Source: Cellulomonas phragmiteti
GTDB taxonomy: Bacteria; Actinomycetota; Actinomycetes; Actinomycetales; Cellulomonadaceae
Length of the DNA stretch: 61,586 nucleotides
Assembly (NCBI RefSeq): GCF_016862775.1
Contig: NZ_BONP01000023.1
Coordinates: forward strand, 1 to 61,586
Reading direction: 5' to 3'
Part shown: one piece after another, positions 26,986 to 34,360 of the stretch
How the letters are laid out: the number at the start of each line of letters is the position of its first letter
Position numbering within the stretch: the first letter of the stretch is position 1
Made by a program: the position numbers and the translations under genes
The notes under the pieces: generated by a model
Databases searched by the model: none
Told to the model about the DNA's origin: nothing
What the model saw: only the letters and a program-made list of their open reading frames with translations

Positions 26986-29580
26986 ATGTCCACCTCGTCG
27001 ACGCCTGCGCCGGACGGTGCCGTCGACGACCCCGACGACACGCGCGCGCGGACCACGGGCGCCGCCGCCGCGACGCCCGCGGCGCTGCTCACCCCCACGG
27101 GCTCCGTGCGTGCCGTGCGCTCCCGGGTCGACGTGCAGGACGTCCGGCCAGCCCGCCTGCACCGCCCCAGCGACCTGCTCGGCGCTACGCTGACCACGCT
27201 GCTCGCCGTCGTCGTCGTCGTCCTGGCGACCTACGCCCAGAACACCACGACGGGCGTCGCGGAGGACGTCCAGGGGTTCGCCACCCTGCTGCGGCGCATC
27301 CTGTTCGTCCCCGTCAACGTGCTCGTCGGGTTCACCACCGTGGTGGTGCCGATCGCCGTGCTCACCGAGCTCGCGCTGCGTCGGCTCGGCCGCCAGCTGC
27401 TGCAGTCCGTGGTCGCCGCCGCCGGCGCGATGCTGCTGGTCGCCGCGCTGCACTGGACGTTCCTCGCGTTCGGCTCCGCCGAGCTGGTCCAGGGGATGTC
27501 GGTGCGCCTGGGCGGCCAGTGGACGCTCACGATCCCCGAGTACATCGCGATGCTCACCGCGCTGCTGACCGTCGCCGGGCCGCGCAGCCGACGACGCAGC
27601 GTCGCGTGGTCGTGGAACCTGCTGTGGATCACGACCGGCGTCGTCCTCATCACCGCCGCCGTGTCCCTCGCCGGCCTGGGCCTGGCCCTGCTGGTCGGCC
27701 GGGTCGCCGGGCTGGGCGTGCGGTACCTCGGCGGCGTCGACCCCGAGCGCGCCTACGGTGACGCGCTGCTCGCCGGGATCCGGCGCGCCGGGGTCGAGCC
27801 CGCCACCGTCGTGCGGGTCCCCGACCCCGTGCTCGAGGCCGACCGCACCCCGGCGACCCTCACCGCCCTGGCACAGCTGCCCGCCGGCGCGCCCGCGCAG
27901 CGCGCGCTCGTGCGCGCGTCCGGCGACCGCGTCTACGACGTCGCGACCGACGACGGCCGCCACCTCGACCTGCTGGTCTTCGACGGTGACCGCCAGGTCG
28001 TCGGCATGATCACCCGGCTCTGGCGCAGCCTGCGGCTGCGTGGGCTCGAGGGTCGCTCGGCGCTGTCGCTGCGCCAGGCCACCGAGCGCGCCGCCCTGCT
28101 CGCCTACGCCGCCCGCGCCGCCGGCGTCCGCACGCCCCAGCTGCTGAGCATCGCCGAGGCCGAGGACTCGATGCTGCTGCTGCAGGAGGGCACCGACGCC
28201 GCGGTCCCGCTGTCCGACGTCGAGACCGACGACATCGACGACGACGTGCTGCACGCCATCTGGGCCCAGCTGAGCCTCGCGCACGCCGCGGGCATCGCCC
28301 ACCGAGCACTGACCTCCGACGTCATCCTGGTCGAGCAGCGACCCGCCGGGCCGCGGGTGTGGATCACCGGCTGGGAGCAGGGGGACGTCGCGTCGTCGGA
28401 CCTCGCGCGCCGCATGGACACCATGCAGCTCATCGCCCTGCTCGCCCTGCGCGTGGGCGCCGCCCGCGCCGTGCGCTCCGCCGCCGAGATGCTGCCCGCT
28501 GCCGACATCGAGGCCATCGGCCCGCTGCTGCAGACCGTGGCCCTGCCCCGGCGCACGCGCGACGAGATGCGCGTGCACAAGGAGGTCCTCGCCGAGCTGC
28601 GGTCCGCGCTGGTCGCCCGCCTGCCGGAGGCCGACGTCCAGCCCGAGCAGCTCGTCCGGTTCGGGGCGCGCACCCTGATGACGATCGTGCTGACGATCGT
28701 CGCGGTGTTCGTCGTGCTCACGTACGTCAACGTCTCCCAGATCGGCCCCGTGCTGGCGGACAGCGACTGGCGCTACTCGGCCCTCGCCGCCGGGCTGGGG
28801 CTGCTCACGCTCGTGGGCGCCGCGCTGACGTTCGTCGCGTTCTCCCCGGTGCGGCTGACGGTCTGGCGGGCCACGCTCGTCCAGACCGCCGCGACCTTCG
28901 TCGCGCTGGCCGCCCCCGCCGGGATCGGGCCGGCCGCCCTCAACCTGCGCATGCTGACGCGGCGCGGCGTGAGCGCGACGCTCGCGGGCGCCACCGTCGC
29001 GCTGGTCCAGGTCAGCCAGTTCGTCACGACCCTGCTGCTGCTGCTCGTGCTGACCGTGACGGCGGGCGTGGGCTCCCCCACGTCGTCCCCGGTCTCGCCG
29101 GCCGTGCTGATCGTGCTCGCGGTGGCGGCGGCCGGCGTCGGCGTCGCGCTGCTGTTCCCCGGCGTGCGGACGTGGGCGCAGCGCACGGTGGGGCCGACGG
29201 TCCGCCAGACCCTGCCCCGGCTCATCGAGGTCATCGGGCAGCCCTGGCGGCTCGCGCTCGCGCTCGGCGGCAACGTCCTCATGACGATGGGGTACGTGCT
29301 GGCGTTCGAGGCGGCGCTCGCGGCCCTCGGCCAGGAGGCGTCGCTGGTGCAGGTCGCGCTGGTGTACCTCACCGGCAACACCGCCGGCTCCGTGATCCCG
29401 ACGCCCGGTGGCATCGGGACCGTCGACACCGCGCTGGCACTGGGCCTGTCGACCGTCGTCGGCATCAACCTCGGTGTCGCCGGGACGATCGCGCTGCTCT
29501 TCCGCGTGCTGACGTTCTGGCTGCGGATCCCGCTCGGCTGGCTCGCGATGCGCTATCTCACGCGCGTCGGCGAGCTCTGA
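26986..29580 (+). CDS. LPG-synthase-type flippase domain fused to a pseudokinase-like domain
   Basis: An 864-residue membrane protein. Layout: cytosolic tail (1-60); about five hydrophobic segments (65-250); a soluble kinase-like region (about 255-555); and a C-terminal UPF0104/lysylphosphatidylglycerol-synthase transmembrane domain (560-860) with VALAAPAGIGPAALNLRML-type and IPTPGGIGTVDTALALGL motifs. The kinase-like part has ALSLRQATERAALL and AHAAGIAHRALTSDVILVE; where kinases have HRD, it has HRA (439-441), so catalysis is doubtful. It probably moves a lipid or polyprenyl-linked substrate. ATG 26986 lies 7 nt after TACACT; likely leaderless. Confidence 0.9.
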   Translation: MSTSSTPAPDGAVDDPDDTRARTTGAAAATPAALLTPTGSVRAVRSRVDVQDVRPARLHRPSDLLGATLTTLLAVVVVVLATYAQNTTTGVAEDVQGFATLLRRILFVPVNVLVGFTTVVVPIAVLTELALRRLGRQLLQSVVAAAGAMLLVAALHWTFLAFGSAELVQGMSVRLGGQWTLTIPEYIAMLTALLTVAGPRSRRRSVAWSWNLLWITTGVVLITAAVSLAGLGLALLVGRVAGLGVRYLGGVDPERAYGDALLAGIRRAGVEPATVVRVPDPVLEADRTPATLTALAQLPAGAPAQRALVRASGDRVYDVATDDGRHLDLLVFDGDRQVVGMITRLWRSLRLRGLEGRSALSLRQATERAALLAYAARAAGVRTPQLLSIAEAEDSMLLLQEGTDAAVPLSDVETDDIDDDVLHAIWAQLSLAHAAGIAHRALTSDVILVEQRPAGPRVWITGWEQGDVASSDLARRMDTMQLIALLALRVGAARAVRSAAEMLPAADIEAIGPLLQTVALPRRTRDEMRVHKEVLAELRSALVARLPEADVQPEQLVRFGARTLMTIVLTIVAVFVVLTYVNVSQIGPVLADSDWRYSALAAGLGLLTLVGAALTFVAFSPVRLTVWRATLVQTAATFVALAAPAGIGPAALNLRMLTRRGVSATLAGATVALVQVSQFVTTLLLLLVLTVTAGVGSPTSSPVSPAVLIVLAVAAAGVGVALLFPGVRTWAQRTVGPTVRQTLPRLIEVIGQPWRLALALGGNVLMTMGYVLAFEAALAALGQEASLVQVALVYLTGNTAGSVIPTPGGIGTVDTALALGLSTVVGINLGVAGTIALLFRVLTFWLRIPLGWLAMRYLTRVGEL

Positions 29581-29592
29581 GCCGGAAGGTCA

Positions 29593-29640
29593 CGCAGAAC
29601 GGCCCCTGCCACCGGGGGAGACGACAGGGACCGTTCTGCG
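29593..29640. terminator. U-less terminator hairpin between convergent genes
   Basis: CGCAGAACGG (29593-29602) pairs with CCGTTCTGCG (29631-29640); inside, CCCTG pairs with CAGGG after one C-A mismatch. It serves the flippase gene (stop 29580) and the 45-aa gene (stop 29656) from opposite sides. Confidence 0.7.
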
Positions 29641-29655
29641 AGTCTGGGGGGTGCG

Positions 29656-29793
29656 TCAGGCGGCGAGAGCGTCGCGCTGAGCAGGCACCAGGACCGACGC
29701 CTCGAGGCGGGCGGCGATGGCGGCCCAACGGGCGACCGGGATGACCTGGGGGCGAACCTCGTGCGGCTCTGCGGCCGAGTTGCGCTGGTCCAT
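29656..29793 (-). CDS. 45-residue protein behind a c-di-GMP riboswitch
   Basis: The frame runs ATG 29793 to TGA 29656 and encodes 45 residues: an N-terminal MDQRNSAAEPHEV, then RPQVIPVARWAAIAARLEA and a short Ala-rich end. It has no signal peptide; a single amphipathic helix is likely. GAAGGG sits seven bases before the ATG and directly after the aptamer, so ligand-dependent folding could mask it. It is the only gene between the riboswitch and the terminator, so the microprotein itself is the regulated product. No function is recognised. Confidence 0.7.
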   Translation of the reverse strand: MDQRNSAAEPHEVRPQVIPVARWAAIAARLEASVLVPAQRDALAA

Positions 29794-29806
29794 GACGGGG
29801 CCCTTC

Positions 29807-29885
29807 GTTCGGTAGCCCGGCTGACCCCGTGGGTCCCGTGGCTTTGCGTCCCCCCCTCGCGGAGGGTTTGCCGTTTCGCTGACAA
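29807..29885 (-). promoter_or_regulatory. Probable c-di-GMP-I (GEMM-I) riboswitch
   Basis: The minus-strand RNA reads ACGGCAAACC, a hairpin of CCUCC with GGGGG closed by a GCGA tetraloop, then GGACGCAAAGCCACGGG, a second helix GACCC/GGGUC, and GCCGGGCUACCGA. GGCAAACC, GGACGCAAAGCC and the final CUACCG are the conserved joints of the GEMM-I aptamer that binds cyclic di-GMP. The RNA start predicted from the -10 box falls at the first base of the aptamer. The downstream ribosome-binding site abuts the aptamer, so control of translation initiation is most likely. Confidence 0.8.
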
Positions 29886-29890
29886 GTCCG

Positions 29891-29935
29891 ACATTAGACG
29901 GCTCTCACGCGGAACGGAAGTGATGTGGGTCACTT
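29891..29935 (-). promoter_or_regulatory. Promoter with Crp/GlxR-like site at the class II position
   Basis: Minus-strand TAATGT (29896-29891) forms the -10; a weak TTCCGT lies 17 bp upstream. AAGTGA-TGTGGG-TCACTT (29918-29935) is a perfect 6-bp-arm palindrome of the GTGA-N6-TCAC class bound by cAMP-responsive Crp/GlxR proteins. Its centre is about 41-43 bp upstream of the predicted start (29883-29885) and overlaps the poor -35, as in class II activated promoters. Confidence 0.6.
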
Positions 29936-30059
29936 GTCTTGGACAGGAGCCCAATTCACCCGGACGGCGGGTATCTGCGGGACCCCCGGCCGGGCGTGTC
30001 GGCGCCGTCGGCGCTCCCGACGCGGCCGACCGGGTGACGGACGGACGTCCCCCCGAGAG

Positions 30060-30099
30060 CGCAGCACCCCCGCGCCGTCCTCGGCACGGGGGTGCTGCG
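30060..30099. terminator. Hairpin terminator downstream of csbD
   Basis: CGCAGCACCCCCG (30060-30072) pairs perfectly with 30087-30099; the apical part GCCG-TCCT-CGGC extends the stem. No T tract follows. It lies 37 bases after the csbD stop on the minus strand. Confidence 0.7.
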
Positions 30100-30135
30100 A
30101 GCGCCACCGGCGCCCGGTCGTCGCTCGCCGAGGCG

Positions 30136-30306
30136 TCAGCGGAAGGCGTCCTTCACGTTCTCGCCGGCCTGCTTGAGGTTGGCCGAGGACTGGTCGGCCT
30201 TGCCCTCGGCCTCGCGCTCCTCGTCGCCCGTCGCCTTGCCGAGCGCCTCCTTGGCCTTGCCGCCGGCCTCCTGCGCGGAGTTCTTGACCTTGTCGTCCAG
30301 ACCCAT
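30136..30306 (-). CDS. CsbD family stress protein
   Basis: A 56-residue hydrophilic protein with the family pattern MGLDDKVKNSAQEAGGKAKE, KATGDEEREAEGKADQ and a repeat-like end NLKQAGENVKDAF. CsbD-type proteins are general-stress-induced and largely disordered; the molecular role is unknown. ATG 30306 has GGGAG at good spacing. It stands alone between two terminators or gaps, downstream of the acyltransferase gene on the same strand. Confidence 0.93.
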   Translation of the reverse strand: MGLDDKVKNSAQEAGGKAKEALGKATGDEEREAEGKADQSSANLKQAGENVKDAFR

Positions 30307-30334
30307 GAGAGCTCCCTTCGTCGGTGACACGACG

Positions 30335-30934
30335 CTAGGTCGGGTCCGGCTCCACCGCATCCGGAGCGCCCTCGTCCCGCAGCCGCGGCTCGGTGCGCCG
30401 CGCCGGGACGAACCCGGACTTGTCGGCGTAGAACGCGCGCACGACGTCCATGTCCGCGCGCATGTCACCGGTCAGCGTCAGGGTCGGGCCCAGGCCCGCC
30501 GTCATCGTCGTGCGGTCCACGTAGCCCAGCGTCACCGGGAGGTCCACCGCGCGTGCGATGCGGTAGAACCCCGACTTCCAGCCCGAGCCCGACCGCGTGC
30601 CCTCGGGCGTCACGACGAGGTAGAACCGCTCACCCGCCGCCATGCGCGCCACGATGTCGTCCACCAGACCCGCCGGGTCGCGCCGGTCCACGGGGATCCC
30701 GCCCAGCGCGCGCATCAGCGGTCCCGCCGGGCCCTGGAACAGCGTGTGCTTGCCGAGCCACCGGAACGGCAGCTCGGCCTCCCACGCGATCGCCAGCATG
30801 AGGACGAAGTCCCAGTTGGACGTGTGCGGTGCGCCGATGAGGATCCCCGCGCCGTCCCGCGGGACGCGCTCGGTCCGCAGCCTCCACCGGCTCACCCGCC
30901 AGAACGCGCGGGCCGCCGCCCGCCGGACGCTCAC
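30335..30934 (-). CDS. PlsC-like acyltransferase
   Basis: A 199-residue protein of the 1-acylglycerol-phosphate acyltransferase superfamily. The catalytic HX4D box is HTSNWDF and the acceptor-binding box is TPEGTRSGSGWKSGFYRIA. It lacks an obvious membrane helix and may bind the membrane peripherally. Start GTG 30934 overlaps the stop of the phytochrome-phosphatase gene (GTGA), so the two are co-translated, an unusual pairing that hints at light- or redox-linked lipid modification but does not prove it. Confidence 0.88.
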   Translation of the reverse strand: MSVRRAAARAFWRVSRWRLRTERVPRDGAGILIGAPHTSNWDFVLMLAIAWEAELPFRWLGKHTLFQGPAGPLMRALGGIPVDRRDPAGLVDDIVARMAAGERFYLVVTPEGTRSGSGWKSGFYRIARAVDLPVTLGYVDRTTMTAGLGPTLTLTGDMRADMDVVRAFYADKSGFVPARRTEPRLRDEGAPDAVEPDPT

Positions 30935-33243
30935 GGGCGCGCACCCGGGGGCAGGTCGACGTCCCGGCACAGCAGCAGCAGCGTCATGTCGTCCTTCGAG
31001 TCGGGGTCCGAGCAGTCCGCCACGACCTCGTCGATGTCGACCGGCACCGTCGGGTCGGGGCGGTCGAAGTGCCGGATCAGCCGGTCGATGCCCTCCGCCA
31101 GCGCCGTGGTCCGCGAGTCGACCAGGCCGTCGCTGTACAGCACGATCCCACCACCCGGCTCCAGGTGCAGGTCCACGACCCGCGGGTCGCCCGAGCCGAC
31201 CCCGACCGGGCGGTCCACCCGCATCGCGACCAGCTCGGCCGCACCGTCGGGCGCCAGCGCCAGCGGACGCGGGTGACCCGCCGCCCCCATCGTGGCGGCG
31301 CCCGTCAGCGGGTCCACCACCACCACGACCACCGTCGCCATGTCCTCCGGCATGGTGCGCCGCGCGAGCTCGTCCAGGTCGACCAGCGCCTCGCGGACGT
31401 CCGCGCACCGCAGGAGGTACGCCCGCAGCCCGTTGCGCAGCTGGCCCATCGCCGCCGCCGCACCGATGCCGTGCCCCGCCACGTCGCCGACCACCACGGC
31501 CAGCCGGCCGTCGGGCAGCTCGAGCGCGTCGTACCAGTCGCCGCCGACCCGCCCGCCCGCCGCCGGAACGTACCTCGCCTGCAGGGACCAGCCCGGCACC
31601 GTCGGCAGGTGCCGCGGCAGCAGGGAGAGCTGCACGGTGTGGGCGGCGGCCATCTGCCAGCGGTTGCGCTCGATGATGACCTCGAGCAGCCGGCTGCGCA
31701 GGTCCTCGACCGCGCGCACGTGCTCCGCGGCCCAGGGCTCGCTGCGGCCGCGCACCTCCTCGCGCCAGCGCTCGAACGACGCCCGGGGGCTCAGCCGCAC
31801 GACGTCGCCCTCGCGGCGCGCGACGGCCGCGTTCTGCGGGTCCCCTCCCCAGTAGACGTCGCGCACGTGCTCGTGCCGCAGCCAGACGATCACCTGGTCG
31901 TCGGGCAGGCGCACGGCCAGCAGGCCCGCCACGTCGGGCAGCGCCGCCGCCAGCGTCGGGTCGCTCGCCCCCAGCCCGGTGCGGGCGGTCACCCCCTCGG
32001 GCTGCGCCAGCACCCACGAGCGCAGCGCCGCCACGTCGACGTCGGCGTCGCCCGCCGTCACGGTCTGCCCGTCCGCCACGACCACCAGGCCGTGCGCGGG
32101 GACGACCGACAGCAGGCCCGGCTCGTCGCGGACGAGCGCCTGCGCGAGCCCGCGGTCCGGGTCCCGTGCCGCCCGCAGGACGTGCCCGACCACCGCCTGC
32201 GCCTGCAGCTCGCGCTCCAGCTCACGGTCCTGCGCCCGCGCCACCAAGCGCAGCGAGAGCGCCGAGCCGAGGAACTCGGCGGCCGCCCGCACGCCGTACG
32301 GCACCCGGTGCGGACCTGCGTAGTGGTGGCACGCGATCAGGCCCCACAGCCGGCCGTCGCGCAGCAGCGAGATCGACATCGAGGCGCGCACGCCCATGTT
32401 GCCGAGGTACTCGAGGTGGACGGGCGAGACGCTGCGCAGCACCGCGTGCGTCAGGTCCAGCGGCTCACCGGACACCTCGTCGAACGCCGGGACGATCGGG
32501 GCCGGCGTGTACCGGGCGTCGGCGATGATCCGCACCCAGCTGGTCTCGTACAGCGCCCGGGCCTGCGGCGGGATGTCCGAGGCGGGGTAGTGCAGCCCGA
32601 GGAACGAGTTGAGGTCGGGCCGCCGGTCCTCCGCGACGACCTCGCCGTTGTAGTCGGCGTCGAAGCGGTAGACCATGACCCGGTCGAACCCGGTCAGGGT
32701 GCGCACCTCCCGCGCCGCCGCCTCGTACAGCTCCTCGAGCGTGACCGCCCGGTTGAGCCCCTCCAGCGCGCCGCGCACGGCCTGGTACGTGTTGGGGAAG
32801 GAGAACGGGCGCGGCCCCTCGGCCGTCTCGAGCTCGACGACGAGCATCGTGCCGGCGCCCACCGCGACACGGTGCAGGATCGCGTCGACGGCGACCGGGC
32901 CCGCGGGGCCCTGCACCTCCAGCCCCAGCGGGTTGCGGGTCCGCAGGTCACCGAACGTGCGCACGTGCGCACGGACCGCCCGCGCTGCGGACTGCCCGAG
33001 GACGTCCGCGAGGGACGACCCCAGCACCGCGTCCACGTCGTGCCCGGTCAGCCCGACGACGTTGGTCGACGCGTGCCGCACCACCAGCTCGGGCTCCGAG
33101 ACGGCCAGCAGCACGCCGTGGGGCTGCACCGACCCGGGGACGCGGATCGGCTCGTCCGCGCACGCGTCGTGGTCGACCGTCGATGCGGTTGCGGGTGTTC
33201 CGAGGCCCGGCACCGGGGCCGCACCGCTCGCCTCGTCGCTCAT
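30931..33243 (-). CDS. Bacteriophytochrome fused to a SpoIIE-type PP2C phosphatase
   Basis: A 770-residue photoreceptor phosphatase. Residues 1-130 are the PAS-like domain with the biliverdin-attachment Cys28 in CADEPIRVPGSVQPHG. GAF (about 150-335) has PASDIP (220-225), His276 in SPVHLEYL and CHHY at 305-308. PHY (about 340-515) has WGGDP (465-469) and the tongue motif PRASF (486-490). The output is a PP2C domain with GGDWYD (567-572), GDVAGHG (586-592), YSDGLVD (703-709) and DDMTLL (751-756). It probably dephosphorylates an anti-sigma antagonist in response to red/far-red light. No heme oxygenase for biliverdin is in the window. Confidence 0.94.
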   Translation of the reverse strand: MSDEASGAAPVPGLGTPATASTVDHDACADEPIRVPGSVQPHGVLLAVSEPELVVRHASTNVVGLTGHDVDAVLGSSLADVLGQSAARAVRAHVRTFGDLRTRNPLGLEVQGPAGPVAVDAILHRVAVGAGTMLVVELETAEGPRPFSFPNTYQAVRGALEGLNRAVTLEELYEAAAREVRTLTGFDRVMVYRFDADYNGEVVAEDRRPDLNSFLGLHYPASDIPPQARALYETSWVRIIADARYTPAPIVPAFDEVSGEPLDLTHAVLRSVSPVHLEYLGNMGVRASMSISLLRDGRLWGLIACHHYAGPHRVPYGVRAAAEFLGSALSLRLVARAQDRELERELQAQAVVGHVLRAARDPDRGLAQALVRDEPGLLSVVPAHGLVVVADGQTVTAGDADVDVAALRSWVLAQPEGVTARTGLGASDPTLAAALPDVAGLLAVRLPDDQVIVWLRHEHVRDVYWGGDPQNAAVARREGDVVRLSPRASFERWREEVRGRSEPWAAEHVRAVEDLRSRLLEVIIERNRWQMAAAHTVQLSLLPRHLPTVPGWSLQARYVPAAGGRVGGDWYDALELPDGRLAVVVGDVAGHGIGAAAAMGQLRNGLRAYLLRCADVREALVDLDELARRTMPEDMATVVVVVVDPLTGAATMGAAGHPRPLALAPDGAAELVAMRVDRPVGVGSGDPRVVDLHLEPGGGIVLYSDGLVDSRTTALAEGIDRLIRHFDRPDPTVPVDIDEVVADCSDPDSKDDMTLLLLCRDVDLPPGARP

Positions 33244-33339
33244 CCTCGCTCCGTCCCCGACGGGCGGCGCGCACGTCCACCTCGTCGGTGAACGGTAATC
33301 GATGCCCGCCGGGGCGAGGCACGCCGCCCGACCGGCCCC

Positions 33340-34317
33340 TCAGCCCTCGAACGGCGCGTCGAGCCAGGAGCCGGGCGGCGGGAGCAGCGTCTCGAGGTCG
33401 TCGAACAGGGCGTCGGGCAGCGGGGCGGCGGCCGCGGCGAGCGTCTGCGTGACGCGCTCGGGGCGGGACATCCCCACGATCGTCGACGCGAACCGGTCGT
33501 CCCGCAGCGAGAACTGCAGCGCCGCCGTCCCCAGGTCCGTGCCGTGGTCGGCGCACGCGGCCCGCATCGCCTCGACCGCGGCGAGCACCTGCGGGGGCGC
33601 CGGCCGGTAGCCGTAGCTGGTCGGCCCGCCGTGCTGGTGCGCCAGGATCCCGCCGCCGTAGACGGCCGCGTTGAGCACGCCCATGCCCTGGGCACGCGCC
33701 TCGGCGATGATCGCACCGGCGGACCGGTCGACGAGGGTCCAGCGGTTGTGCACGAGGAGGACGTCGAACACTCCGAGCGCGAGGTAGCGCGCGATCTCCT
33801 GCACGCGGCCGCCGGCCAGCCCGATCGCTCCCACCGCACCCGACTCGCGGAGCTCCACGAGGGCCTCCACGGCCCCGTCCGGGCCCGTGAGGTCGTCGAA
33901 CTCGTGGAACTCCGGGTCGTGCAGGTGCACGAGCGGCAGGTGGTCCAGGCCCAGGCGCTCCCGCGACTCCAGGACCGAGCGGCGCACGCGCTCACCCGAG
34001 TAGTCGGACCCCTCGGGGTCGACCTTGGTCGCGATCACGTACCCGTCCGGGACGCCGCCCGCGGCCGTCAGGGCCGCACCGATCCGACGCTCGCTCTCCC
34101 CTCCGGAGTACCCGTTGGACGTGTCGAGGAACCGGATGTCGCTGTGCAGCGCCGCCCGCACGGTGTCGATGCCGCGCTCGGGCGAGACCTCCTGCCCGTA
34201 GTTCTCCGGCATGCTGCCCAGCGGGCTGCCGCCGAGCGCGAGCGCGCTCACGGTCAGACCCGTCCCCGGCAGCGGGCGCAGCCAGCCCGGCCCCCCGGGC
34301 ACGTGGCGTGCGGTCAT
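33340..34317 (-). CDS. Aldo/keto reductase family oxidoreductase
   Basis: A 325-residue TIM-barrel protein with GLTVSALALGGSPLG, the catalytic Asp/Tyr region FLDTSNGYSGGESERRIG, LPLVHLHDPEF, GAVGAIGLAGG and the NADP-binding end STIVGMSRPERV. The pattern is closest to L-fucose/galactose dehydrogenase-like aldo/keto reductases; the substrate is unassigned. AGGAG precedes ATG 34317. It is not obviously in an operon. Confidence 0.92.
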   Translation of the reverse strand: MTARHVPGGPGWLRPLPGTGLTVSALALGGSPLGSMPENYGQEVSPERGIDTVRAALHSDIRFLDTSNGYSGGESERRIGAALTAAGGVPDGYVIATKVDPEGSDYSGERVRRSVLESRERLGLDHLPLVHLHDPEFHEFDDLTGPDGAVEALVELRESGAVGAIGLAGGRVQEIARYLALGVFDVLLVHNRWTLVDRSAGAIIAEARAQGMGVLNAAVYGGGILAHQHGGPTSYGYRPAPPQVLAAVEAMRAACADHGTDLGTAALQFSLRDDRFASTIVGMSRPERVTQTLAAAAAPLPDALFDDLETLLPPPGSWLDAPFEG

Positions 34318-34360
34318 CGTCGCTCCTGACGTCAGCGTCCCCCGGGGCGGACCCGGCCGG

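Noticed and set aside
30001..30060. Coding sequence between the 45-aa gene promoter and the csbD terminator
   Set aside because: Frames here have no ribosome-binding site and an Arg/Pro/Ser bias; nothing beyond promoter and terminator is supported.
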